The notes beneath the pieces are model-generated. The model ran no database searches. It was not told the DNA's origin and saw nothing but the letters and a program-made list of their open reading frames with translations. The translations under genes were made by a program, and so were the position numbers. A stretch of DNA of 64,000 nucleotides from Thiomargarita sp. (GTDB lineage Bacteria > Pseudomonadota > Gammaproteobacteria > Beggiatoales > Beggiatoaceae), in NCBI GenBank assembly GCA_020718845.1, contig DYRG01000001.1, positions 124,001-188,000 of the forward strand, in the 5' to 3' direction. Shown one piece after another: positions 15,771-24,604 of the stretch. Within the stretch, counting starts at the first letter, position 1, and the number at the start of each line of letters is the position of its first letter.

Positions 15771-16808
15771 ATGAATATTTTTGAACGTTTCTTAACGATT
15801 TGGGTCTTTTTATGTATTGTGGTGGGGATTGCATTAGGACAAATATTTCCTCACTTTTTTCAAATCATTGGCGGATTAGAAATTGCAAAAGTTAATATCC
15901 CTGTGGGTTTATTGATTTGGGTGATGATTATTCCAATGTTGCTCAAAATTGATTTTGGGGCTTTGCATCAAGTCAAAGAACATTGGAAAGGGATTGGCGT
16001 TACTTTGTTTGTGAATTGGGCAATTAAACCTTTTTCAATGGCGTTATTTGGATGGTTTTTTATTAAGTATTTGTTTGCAGATTATTTACCCGCCGATCAA
16101 ATAGATAGTTATATTGCGGGATTAATTTTATTAGCGGCTGCGCCTTGCACGGCGATGGTGTTTGTATGGAGTTCACTTTCTAAAGGCGATCCGTATTTCA
16201 CGCTTTCTCAAGTTGCTCTAAATGATACGATTATGATCTTTGCATTTGCGCCGATTGTTGGAATTTTATTGGGAATTGCAAACATTTCCATTCCTTGGGA
16301 TACGCTTTTTATGTCGGTGTTGTTATATATTTTAATACCCGTTTTAATTGCCCAAGTTTGGCGTTTTTTATTATTACAAAAAGGTGAGTCTGCTTATCAA
16401 AACGCATTAGCAAAAATAACGCCGTTTTCAATTTCTGCATTATTATTAACGTTAGTTTTATTATTTGCATTTCAAGGTGAGGCGATCATTAAACAACCGT
16501 TAGTTATTGCTTTACTTGCAATCCCCATTTTATTACAAGTTTTCTTAAATGCGGGCGTTGCGTATTTAATGAATCGACAATTAGGTGTTGCTCACTGTAT
16601 TGCTGCGCCCTCTTGTTTAATTGGAGCGAGCAATTTCTTTGAATTAGCGGTTGCAGCGGCGATTAGTTTATTTGGATTTGAATCGGGTGCGGCATTAGCA
16701 ACGGTGGTTGGTGTTTTAATTGAAGTTCCTGTAATGCTTTTAGTTGTTAAAATTGTCAATCAAACCAAACCTTGGTACGAATTAAAAGTTACCAAATCTA
16801 CTAAATAA
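15771..16808 (+). CDS. Arsenite efflux permease Acr3
   Basis: 345 residues, about ten membrane helices. It shows hallmarks of the ACR3 branch of the BASS superfamily: GLLIWVMIIPMLLKIDF near the start, AAPCTAMVFVWSSL with the conserved Cys, and IGASNFFELAVAAAISLFG near the end. It exports As(III) using the proton gradient. The ATG lies one base after the permease stop. A longer frame from 15741 overlaps the upstream gene and is unlikely. Last gene of the ars operon. Confidence 0.95.
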   Translation: MNIFERFLTIWVFLCIVVGIALGQIFPHFFQIIGGLEIAKVNIPVGLLIWVMIIPMLLKIDFGALHQVKEHWKGIGVTLFVNWAIKPFSMALFGWFFIKYLFADYLPADQIDSYIAGLILLAAAPCTAMVFVWSSLSKGDPYFTLSQVALNDTIMIFAFAPIVGILLGIANISIPWDTLFMSVLLYILIPVLIAQVWRFLLLQKGESAYQNALAKITPFSISALLLTLVLLFAFQGEAIIKQPLVIALLAIPILLQVFLNAGVAYLMNRQLGVAHCIAAPSCLIGASNFFELAVAAAISLFGFESGAALATVVGVLIEVPVMLLVVKIVNQTKPWYELKVTKSTK

Positions 16809-17207
16809 TACGGCATTACGAGTTTCTCATTTCTTTTTTTCTAGTTTTTATGCTTTGACAAATAACTTGTAGAACAAACAGCTTCTAATTCTTCAAATAT
16901 ATCGATGTTGATAAAACATAAATTGATTTCTTAGATATATGTACTATAGAGTGAAGCCCTGTTCTAACTTCTTGAAATATAAAGATCATCACTTAGCAAA
17001 TGCACTACTACCTACATTACAAATGGTTAATCCCTTTAAAAAAATAACTCTTTAGCCATATCAAAGTAGTAATTATTTAATACATTGATTTATATAGTAT
17101 AATTTTGAGCGTTGGTTAAATCTTCGACTGATTTTTTTGCAGATGAAGCGGGCTAAAAACTAAAACTTTGTTACACTGTTAAGCCGTTTTTTTAGAACAC
17201 CATCGCC
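16809..17207 (+). other. AT-rich spacer before ygiQ
   Basis: About 400 bases with no gene that I can support. A TATAAT at 17098-17103 and a TACACT near 17173 are possible -10 boxes for ygiQ, with poor -35 partners. The word TTGAAATATAAAGA near 16974 is shared with the spacer at 3611-4105. No convincing terminator for the ars operon. Confidence 0.5.
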
Positions 17208-19223
17208 ATGCAACCTTTATTTCGCCATTCTTCTGCTCAAAATTCCCGTCCAGCCCCATTTTTACCGATGACCCGCGCTGAAATGGACTCGCTCGGCTGG
17301 GATTGCTGTGACGTGATTCTCGTCACGGGCGACGCTTACATCGATCACCCTAGTTTTGGCATGGCTTTGATCGGACGGTTGCTCGAAGCGCAAGGTTTTC
17401 GCGTCGGAATTATTTCGCAACCTGATTGGCAAGCCGCTGATTCTTTTAGAGTTTTAGGAAAGCCGCGCTTATATTTTGGCGTAACTGCGGGCAACATGGA
17501 TTCGATGGTCAATCATTTCACCTCAGATCGCAAAATTCGCAGCGATGATGCTTACACGGCGGGCGGAATGGCGGGAAAACGCCCTGATCGTGCGGTGATC
17601 GTGTATGCTCAACGTTGTCGAGAAGCGTTTTCGGATGTCCCAATTGTGATTGGGGGAATTGAAGCCAGTTTGCGACGCATTGCCCATTATGATTATTGGT
17701 CGGATACCGTTCGACGCTCGGTTCTCGTTGATTCTAAAGCAGATATTTTATTATACGGCAATGCTGAACGGGCTTTAGTGGATTTAACATTTCTCTTAAA
17801 TAAAGGAACTAAAATAAATGACATTCAAGATTTGCGTGGAACAGTGGTTATTAAAAAACAAATCCCAGAAGATTTCATTGAAGTATTTGAACATACGCCA
17901 AAAGTAGAAAGAACAAAAACGGTAATGCGCTTACCCAGTTTTGAGGAAGTTAAAATAAATCAAACCTTATATGCGCAGGCTTCTCGAATCTTACATTTAG
18001 AATCCAATCCGCATAATGCACGCGCTTTAATTCAGAAACATGGAAACCGTGAAGTTTGGTTAAATCCACCACCTTTTCCGTTGAGTACAATTGAATTAGA
18101 TCAAGTTTATGATTTAAATTATGCAAGATTACCGCATCCGTCTTATCAAAATCAAAAGATTCCCGCATTTGAAATGATCCGTTTTTCGATCAATATTATG
18201 CGAGGTTGTTTTGGCGGTTGTACCTTTTGTTCGATCACTGAGCACGAAGGAAGAATTATTCAAAGTCGATCTGAACAATCCATCTTAAAAGAAATTAAAC
18301 AAATTCAAGAAGTTGGACAAGGTTTTACAGGTGTCATTTCTGATTTGGGCGGACCGACTGCAAATATGTATCGTTTGGGTTGCAAAGATCATAATATTGA
18401 GAAACATTGCCGTAAATTGTCTTGTGTTTATCCGACCATTTGTCAAAACTTAAATACCGATCATAAACCTTTAATTGAAATCTATAAAAAAGCAAGAGAA
18501 ATTAAAGGGATAAAAAAAATAACTATTGGTTCAGGTGTGCGTTATGATTTAGCCGTTGAATCGCCTGAATATATTAAAGAACTTGTCACGCATCATGTGG
18601 GTGGTTATTTAAAAATTGCGCCTGAACATACCGAAGATAATGTATTAAAAAAGATGATGAAACCTTCAATTAGTTCTTATGATAAATTTAAGCAACTTTT
18701 TGAGAAATATTCTAAAGCGGCTGGTAAAGAACAATATTTGATTCCTTATTTCATTGCTGCGCATCCGGGTGCAACTACTCAAGATATGTTAAATTTAGCT
18801 TTATGGTTAAAGAAAAATAATTTCAGATTAGATCAAGTTCAAGCATATTTACCTTCCCCAATGGCATTAGCAACGGCGATGTATCATTCGGGTAAAAATC
18901 CGTTGCATTTAGTGAATGAAAAAAGTGAGCAAGTTTATACGGCAAAAGGTTTAAAATTACGTCGATTACACAAAGCCTTTTTACGTTATCATGATCCCGC
19001 GAATTGGTCGTTATTAAGAGATGCACTTCGACAAATGGGTCGTGTGGATTTGATTGGGAATGGAAAACATCATTTAGTTCCTAATTTTCAACCCGCATTA
19101 TCTCCAAAGCAACAACCCGAAGGTGCGCGTTTCAAAACGACACCACTTTCTTCTCGTGCTGACCGTTCTTGGACAGCGGGCAGTCCTTCTGGTCGTGGAA
19201 AACGGCGGAGAGATAAGAAATGA
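17208..19223 (+). CDS. ygiQ: YgiQ-family radical SAM protein
   Basis: 671 residues. The N-terminal half (about 20-320) is the YgiQ-specific domain ([31 protein letters not shown], related to B12-binding folds). The radical SAM core carries the cluster motif Cys334-x3-Cys338-x2-Cys341 in [13 protein letters not shown]. The C-terminal part is basic and ends in a Lys/Arg tail. It is expected to bind a [4Fe-4S] cluster and cleave S-adenosylmethionine. The reaction of the family is not established to my knowledge. Overlaps mgtE by four bases (ATGA). Confidence 0.93.
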   Translation: MQPLFRHSSAQNSRPAPFLPMTRAEMDSLGWDCCDVILVTGDAYIDHPSFGMALIGRLLEAQGFRVGIISQPDWQAADSFRVLGKPRLYFGVTAGNMDSMVNHFTSDRKIRSDDAYTAGGMAGKRPDRAVIVYAQRCREAFSDVPIVIGGIEASLRRIAHYDYWSDTVRRSVLVDSKADILLYGNAERALVDLTFLLNKGTKINDIQDLRGTVVIKKQIPEDFIEVFEHTPKVERTKTVMRLPSFEEVKINQTLYAQASRILHLESNPHNARALIQKHGNREVWLNPPPFPLSTIELDQVYDLNYARLPHPSYQNQKIPAFEMIRFSINIMRGCFGGCTFCSITEHEGRIIQSRSEQSILKEIKQIQEVGQGFTGVISDLGGPTANMYRLGCKDHNIEKHCRKLSCVYPTICQNLNTDHKPLIEIYKKAREIKGIKKITIGSGVRYDLAVESPEYIKELVTHHVGGYLKIAPEHTEDNVLKKMMKPSISSYDKFKQLFEKYSKAAGKEQYLIPYFIAAHPGATTQDMLNLALWLKKNNFRLDQVQAYLPSPMALATAMYHSGKNPLHLVNEKSEQVYTAKGLKLRRLHKAFLRYHDPANWSLLRDALRQMGRVDLIGNGKHHLVPNFQPALSPKQQPEGARFKTTPLSSRADRSWTAGSPSGRGKRRRDKK

Positions 19224-20656
19224 AAAATCCAATTCAACATCAAAGAAACCCCGAAGCAGTATTGCAACACGTATTAGAATTGCTCAAAAAAGCTGAAATC
19301 ATGGACGCATTGGCAAGCAATCAAGAAACGCCTCGCCAAGATTTAGTACAAGCCTTAGTAAAACGTCAAAACATTACGGCATTACAACAGCGTTTAAATT
19401 CATTGCATCCAGCTGATGTTGCATTTGTATTAGAATCATTACCTTTAGAACCGCGTCAAATCATTTGGGATTTATTGAAAGTTGAACACGCAGGTGCTAT
19501 TTTATTAGAGGTTTCTGATGCAGTTCGTGAAAATCTAATTGCAGATATGACATCGAGTGAATTAGTCGGTGTTGCTCGGCATTTGGATTCTGATGAAATT
19601 GCTGAATTAGTGACTGATTTACCTAAAGATGTTGTTTTAGAAGTTTTAAATACGTTAGATAGCGAATCACGTTTAGATGTTCAATCAATGTTGGCATTTC
19701 CAGAGGGTTCTGTCGGCGCATTAATGGAATATGATTTAGTTACCGTTCGTGAAGATATTAATTTAGATGTTGTTTTAAGATATTTACGTCGTCAAAAAGA
19801 CCATTTGGGTAATGCAGAACAAATCTTTGTTGTTAATAGAGAAGGCACATTAAGAGGTTCATTAGCTTTAAAAGATTTACTATTTCATGATCCAGAAGAA
19901 TTAGTGATTGAAGTGATGAATCAAGAGCCTTTCTTTTTCTATACTAATGACGATGCAAAAGAAGCCGCCAGCGCATTTGAACGTTATGATTTGATTTCTG
20001 CGCCGGTCGTAAATAATCACAAACAATTAGTCGGGCGTTTAACTATTGATGCGATGCTTGATTTTACCAAAGAAATTGCTCAAAAAGAACTCTTAAATCA
20101 AGCGGGTTTAAATGATAAAGAAGACTTGTTTGCTTCCATTTATAAAAGTGCAAAGAACCGTTGGGCATGGTTGGCAATTAATTTAGTAACTGCTTTTATT
20201 GCATCGCGGGTGATTGGTGCATTTGAAGAAACCATTGAGAAACTTGTTGCATTAGCGACCTTAATGCCGATTATTGCGGGGATTGGTGGAAATAGTGGAA
20301 ATCAAATTGTTACTTTAATTATTCGAGGATTAGCCTTGAAACAAGTTCACACTGATAATATTTGGTATTTATTGAGGAAAGAATTGAGCATTGCAATGAT
20401 TAACGGTTTGTTATGGGGTGCAGTGATGGGTGTTATTGCAATGTTATTATACAAACAAATTTCTTTAGGAATTGTCATGATGGCGGCAATGACTTTAAAC
20501 TTATTAGTTGCGGCTTGTGTTGGGGTATTTGTACCTTTAATTATTTACAAACTAGGACGTGATCCCGTATTTGGGAGCAACGTGATTTTAACGGCTTTAA
20601 CAGATAGTTTAGGTTTCTTTATCTTTTTAGGTTTGGCGAGTGTGTTTTTATTATGA
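19220..20656 (+). CDS. mgtE: Magnesium transporter MgtE
   Basis: 478 residues with the MgtE layout: an N-terminal superhelical domain to about 165 ([30 protein letters not shown]), two CBS domains (about 165-285) and five membrane helices from about 310 ([25 protein letters not shown], the pore helix with the conserved GGNSGNQ). Mg2+ channel gated by cytosolic Mg2+. ATGA overlaps on both sides, with ygiQ and with the glycosylase gene, so all three are probably one message. Confidence 0.95.
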   Translation: MKNPIQHQRNPEAVLQHVLELLKKAEIMDALASNQETPRQDLVQALVKRQNITALQQRLNSLHPADVAFVLESLPLEPRQIIWDLLKVEHAGAILLEVSDAVRENLIADMTSSELVGVARHLDSDEIAELVTDLPKDVVLEVLNTLDSESRLDVQSMLAFPEGSVGALMEYDLVTVREDINLDVVLRYLRRQKDHLGNAEQIFVVNREGTLRGSLALKDLLFHDPEELVIEVMNQEPFFFYTNDDAKEAASAFERYDLISAPVVNNHKQLVGRLTIDAMLDFTKEIAQKELLNQAGLNDKEDLFASIYKSAKNRWAWLAINLVTAFIASRVIGAFEETIEKLVALATLMPIIAGIGGNSGNQIVTLIIRGLALKQVHTDNIWYLLRKELSIAMINGLLWGAVMGVIAMLLYKQISLGIVMMAAMTLNLLVAACVGVFVPLIIYKLGRDPVFGSNVILTALTDSLGFFIFLGLASVFLL

Positions 20657-21423
20657 ACAGTTATCTTAAAGCAATGGGTATTACAGAATGGGTAAGACGC
20701 GATATTATTTATCCTTCTGAACAGGTTGTTGAAAAAATAGAACAAATTCAAGAGGTTATTCAAGCAAAACCTGAAGTGCCTGAAATAAAAAATATTCAAA
20801 AAAATCAACCTGTTATAACGCAATCTATGCCAGAGTCAGAAATCGACAATTCACGCGAAAAATTTATTTTAAGTTTGGATTGGACGAATTTAGAACAACG
20901 TATTAAAAGTTGCACAGATTGTCCATTGCATCAAGAAAGAACCAATACGGTATTTGGGGTAGGAAGTAAGCAAGCAAAATGGTTAATTTTAGGGGAAGCA
21001 CCAGGACAAGAAGAAGATAAACAAGGCGAACCATTTGTAGGGAGAGCGGGGCAATTATTAAATTCAATGTTGTTTGCAGTTGGATTACAAAGAAATGATA
21101 TTTTTATTGCAAACACCGTGAAATGTCGACCACCAAACAACCGTGATCCGCATCCAACCGAAATTTTGAGTTGTGCGCCGTTTTTAAGTCGACAAATTGA
21201 ATTATTAAAACCGCGTTTAATTTTGATTTTAGGAAGAGTGGCAGTTCGACGTTTATTACAAAAAGAAGATGCGTTAGGAAAATTAAGAGGAAAAGTTCAC
21301 GAATATCAAAACATTCCCGTCGTCATTACTTATCATCCCGCGTATTTGTTGAGAAGCCCCAGCGAGAAAGCAAAAGCATGGGAAGATTTACAATTTGCAT
21401 TAAGTGTTGCATCACCTATTTAA
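20653..21423 (+). CDS. Uracil-DNA glycosylase, family 4/5 type with Fe-S cluster
   Basis: 256 residues. The core from about 80 shows [37 protein letters not shown] and the late motif [14 protein letters not shown]. Cluster-binding cysteines are in SCTDCP (two), NTVKCRPP and LSCAPF. These are the marks of the family 4 enzymes that remove uracil from DNA. The first 75 residues are a variable linker seen in many proteobacterial members. Start overlaps the mgtE stop. Confidence 0.93.
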   Translation: MNSYLKAMGITEWVRRDIIYPSEQVVEKIEQIQEVIQAKPEVPEIKNIQKNQPVITQSMPESEIDNSREKFILSLDWTNLEQRIKSCTDCPLHQERTNTVFGVGSKQAKWLILGEAPGQEEDKQGEPFVGRAGQLLNSMLFAVGLQRNDIFIANTVKCRPPNNRDPHPTEILSCAPFLSRQIELLKPRLILILGRVAVRRLLQKEDALGKLRGKVHEYQNIPVVITYHPAYLLRSPSEKAKAWEDLQFALSVASPI

Positions 21424-21439
21424 TTGAGAGGAAAAAATT

Positions 21440-21736
21440 ATGTTTCCCGCCGCAAGAATCCTTGTAGATCAACACGTTTGCCCAATGGTGACAGTGGTTG
21501 TTCCTCACGTTGGAGGACCTATTATAGGACCGGGTGCAATGACAGTTTTGATTGGAAAAATACCAGCGGCTGTTATGGGTGATATGTGTTTCTGTGTTGG
21601 ACCGCCTTCAACCGTAATCAAAGGAAGTATGACGGTTTTATTAATGAAGAAACCAGCGGCACGTTTGTTAGATAATACCGCGCATGGTGGCGTGATTGTT
21701 GGACCTGGAATGCCAACGGTTTTAATTGGAGGATAA
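21440..21736 (+). CDS. PAAR-motif protein (type VI secretion spike tip)
   Basis: 98 residues with Pro-Ala-Ala-Arg near the N-terminus and again at 76-79 (KKPAARLLD). Gly-rich repeats GGPIIGPGAMTVLIGKIPAAVMGD and GPPSTVIKGSMTVLLMKKPAARLLDN are the strands of the PAAR cone, and it ends in GPGMPTVLIGG. PAAR proteins cap the VgrG spike of type VI secretion systems and may carry effectors. This one has no extension. The ATG has GAGAGGA upstream. It is followed one base later by the MORN-repeat gene and embedded among housekeeping genes; a ClpV gene is 41 kb away. Confidence 0.9.
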   Translation: MFPAARILVDQHVCPMVTVVVPHVGGPIIGPGAMTVLIGKIPAAVMGDMCFCVGPPSTVIKGSMTVLLMKKPAARLLDNTAHGGVIVGPGMPTVLIGG

Positions 21737-21737
21737 A

Positions 21738-22376
21738 ATGGAGGAACAAACGCGAATTGATTATCATGACAATGGTCAAATAAGCCAGCGTTGTATTTTG
21801 AAAAATAATCAATTACATGGTAAAGCAACTTTTTATAATGAAATGGGACAATTAACCCAAGAATTACAATTTGAAAATAATGTTTTAAATGGGATTGGAT
21901 TAATTTATGATGAAGAAAGCAATTTATCGCAAGCATTATCTTTTAAAGAAGGCGTTTTAGAAGGCGAATCTTGTTTTTATGAAGAAGGTATTTTAAATTC
22001 TAAAATTAATTATAAAAATGGAAAGCAAGAAGGGTTAAGCATTTTTTATCATGAAAATGGTCTAGTTAAAATGCTTTCTGAGTACAAAAAAGGTAAATTA
22101 GACGGCGATATGATGATCTATTCAGAAGAGGGGATTTTAATGCGTCGTTCTTTCTATCAAGAAGGCTTATTAGAAAAAGTGAGCTACGATTATTATCCAG
22201 ATGGAAAAATGGTTCGTCAATTGACAACTTTTTTGAAAGGAAAACAAGAGGGTGAAACCATTAGTTATTTCACTGATGGACAAATGGCAAGGATTTGTTA
22301 TTTTAGAAATGGTAAGCAAGTCGCTGAAATTGAATATGATCAGCATGGAAATGAACGTCATCGGGAGGGTATATGA
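21738..22376 (+). CDS. MORN-repeat-variant (YwqK-like) protein
   Basis: 212 residues from the ATG at 21738 (GGAGG five bases upstream). Almost the whole chain is a tandem of about eight ~23-residue units of the form Y-x-NG-x(4-9)-Y-KNGKQEG: YHENGLVKMLSEYKKGKLDG, YYPDGKMVRQL and FTDGQMARICYFRNGKQ, for example. This is the MORN_2/YwqK type of beta-hairpin repeat. No signal peptide. Members occur beside secretion and toxin genes, sometimes as immunity or adaptor proteins. Here it sits between the PAAR gene and lpoA, so a role with PAAR is plausible but unproven. Confidence 0.85.
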   Translation: MEEQTRIDYHDNGQISQRCILKNNQLHGKATFYNEMGQLTQELQFENNVLNGIGLIYDEESNLSQALSFKEGVLEGESCFYEEGILNSKINYKNGKQEGLSIFYHENGLVKMLSEYKKGKLDGDMMIYSEEGILMRRSFYQEGLLEKVSYDYYPDGKMVRQLTTFLKGKQEGETISYFTDGQMARICYFRNGKQVAEIEYDQHGNERHREGI

Positions 22377-24196
22377 TTTTAAAACGTATTTTAATAGTTG
22401 CTTTGTTAGTGTTATTACAACAAGGTTGCATGGTGCGACCTATTATAAGTGATACATCTGTGAGAAACTTAGAAACGCAAGCCCTGCAATTGCTCAAAAG
22501 AGGTGATTATTCTGGGGCAGCAAATACCTATTTGAAAATGGCAGGTTATAGTGTTTCTCCGTTGAAAGAAGAATATCAAATTACCGCAGTGGAATATTAC
22601 ATTCGAGCAAATCTAATGAATCCCGCCAAAGTGCAATTGCGGCAAATTCAAACTGCTCAACCTTCTATTCAATCAAGGATTTATTTAGCGCAAGCACAAG
22701 TTGCTTTATCAGAAAACCAAGTTTCTCAAGCAGCGAGTTTCTTAAATCGTTTGAATTCAAAAGCCTTACAAACCGCGCAATTGATTAATTATCATCATTT
22801 GAAAGCCACCATTTTTGAAATACAGGGACAAACCATTCGAGCTTTATATGAACGTTTAATACTTGATCCGATTTTAAATAATGATTCTGCACAACGTTTA
22901 AATCATGAAAATATTTGGCAAGTTCTTACCCAACTTTCTCCGATACAATTAAAGCAAATGCCCTTGCCAGTTCCTCCAAATTTATTAGGTTGGACGGGTT
23001 TAGCGCAATTATCTAAAAACTTGCAAGCCCCTGATTTTCAAACACGTTTAGCGGATTGGAAATTACGTTATCCACAGCATCCAGCGCATAAAACGTTGAT
23101 TGCACGTTTAAATGAAAATATTCCGATTGTGGCAACCACGCCGTCAGCAATGCCTTTGCCAATAAATCCTCAACAAAATCAAAATATTATATCGCAAAAC
23201 ATTGCTTTATTACTTCCAATGACGGGTCAATTCAAAGATGCGGCGGAAGCGGTGCGCGATGGTTTTATGGCGGCGGCAAATGCGGATGAGCGAGCAAATA
23301 AACCTCAAATTAAGATTCACGATGTTACCCCAGAAACCGTTGCAAATTTGTATCAACAAGCCCAGCAAAACGGTGCTCAAGCGATTGTTGGTCCAATGGG
23401 TAGAAATACGTCTGTCGCGCTTTATAATGCGTTTGAGCGCGGTTTTCCATTGCCGACCCTGATGTTATATGAACCCGAAGAATTAGCAAATAAAAATCCT
23501 CCCCAAAATTTATTTCAATTTAGTTTAACGCCCGAAGATGAAGCGCGGCAAGTTGCTGAAAAGGCTTGGAAAGAGGGACATCGAAACGCGGCGATTATTC
23601 ATTTTGAAGGTGGATGGGGTGAACGGGTTGCAAAAGCATTTGCGGATCGTTGGAGTTCTTTAGGTGGACAGGTTTCTGGAACGATTTCATTTAATAAGAA
23701 AAATCTTAAACAACAGCTTAAAAGTGTTCCTGAAACTGCGCAATGTATTTTGTTAGGAACATTTGCACAAGAAGCACGTTTAGTTCCTTCTTATTTGAAA
23801 TATATGAAAAAAGCACAAATTCCTTTTTATGCAACCTCCCATGTGTATGATGCAGAACCTCAAACTTCATTAGATCGTGAATTAGAAGGCGTTATTTTTC
23901 CTGATATGCCTTGGGTGTTATTAAAAGGAAATTACCCAGAAAATAATCAATCAAATCAAGAGCCTATTTCAATCTATACTATATTACAACAGCAATCTTC
24001 AGAGCGCATGAGTGGCGCAAATAAACGGTTATTTGGATTTGGTGTCGATGCGTATCGAGTGATAATGCAAATGCCGCAATTAAATAACCAAAGAATAGCG
24101 GGCGTGACGGGTTTATTATCCGTTGATCAAAACAACCGCATTTATCGAGAAATGATGTGGGCTAAATTTGTGAATGGCTTAGCAAAACCGTTTTAA
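22373..24196 (+). CDS. lpoA: LpoA/LppC outer-membrane lipoprotein, activator of PBP1A
   Basis: 607 residues. The signal peptide ends in lipobox LLQQGC (Cys19). Residues ~30-245 are helical TPR-like repeats, then a linker, then a type-I periplasmic-binding-like domain (from NIALLLPMTGQFKDAAEAVRDGF, with VGPMGRNTSVAL, TLMLYEPEELANKNPPQNLFQF). This is the layout of LpoA, which spans the periplasm and stimulates the glycosyl/transpeptidase PBP1A. It is followed by yraN as in E. coli. ATGA overlap with the MORN gene. Confidence 0.93.
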   Translation: MILKRILIVALLVLLQQGCMVRPIISDTSVRNLETQALQLLKRGDYSGAANTYLKMAGYSVSPLKEEYQITAVEYYIRANLMNPAKVQLRQIQTAQPSIQSRIYLAQAQVALSENQVSQAASFLNRLNSKALQTAQLINYHHLKATIFEIQGQTIRALYERLILDPILNNDSAQRLNHENIWQVLTQLSPIQLKQMPLPVPPNLLGWTGLAQLSKNLQAPDFQTRLADWKLRYPQHPAHKTLIARLNENIPIVATTPSAMPLPINPQQNQNIISQNIALLLPMTGQFKDAAEAVRDGFMAAANADERANKPQIKIHDVTPETVANLYQQAQQNGAQAIVGPMGRNTSVALYNAFERGFPLPTLMLYEPEELANKNPPQNLFQFSLTPEDEARQVAEKAWKEGHRNAAIIHFEGGWGERVAKAFADRWSSLGGQVSGTISFNKKNLKQQLKSVPETAQCILLGTFAQEARLVPSYLKYMKKAQIPFYATSHVYDAEPQTSLDRELEGVIFPDMPWVLLKGNYPENNQSNQEPISIYTILQQQSSERMSGANKRLFGFGVDAYRVIMQMPQLNNQRIAGVTGLLSVDQNNRIYREMMWAKFVNGLAKPF

Positions 24197-24202
24197 AAAA
24201 AC

Positions 24203-24604
24203 ATGGAAAAAATTATAAAGAAACTTTGGGAAACGGCTCAAATTGCGTTAAAGAAAAGTGGTGCACGAACAAAAGGACAATGGGCAGAAAATCTCGCCGA
24301 ACGTTATTTAGAAATGCAAGGTTTGACTTTATTAGAACGTAATTTCTCTTGTAAAGGTGGAGAAATCGATTTGATAATGGAACATGGCGAGATTTTAGCA
24401 TTTGTAGAAGTGCGTTATCGCAAAGAAAGTAACCCGTTAGAAACCATTAATCGCCCAAAAGAAAAACGGATTATTTTGTGTGCGGAAAAGTATTTGTTAA
24501 ATTATCCGACGGCGTTGTATCCACCGTGTCGTTTTGATGTGGTGATCATTCAATCGCAACCCATTGAAAAGATTGAATGGATTCCCGATGCGTTTAGACC
24601 TTAA
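24203..24604 (+). CDS. yraN: YraN family protein (UPF0102)
   Basis: 133 residues with the nuclease-like core of the UPF0102 family: GQWAENLAERYLEMQGLTLLERNF, KGGEIDLIMEHGEILAFVEVRYR, i.e. E-x-D...E-x-R of the PD-(D/E)xK type. Function not established. The lpoA-yraN order is conserved in gammaproteobacteria. The 3' end overlaps the convergent GGDEF-EAL gene by 11 bases. Confidence 0.93.
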   Translation: MEKIIKKLWETAQIALKKSGARTKGQWAENLAERYLEMQGLTLLERNFSCKGGEIDLIMEHGEILAFVEVRYRKESNPLETINRPKEKRIILCAEKYLLNYPTALYPPCRFDVVIIQSQPIEKIEWIPDAFRP

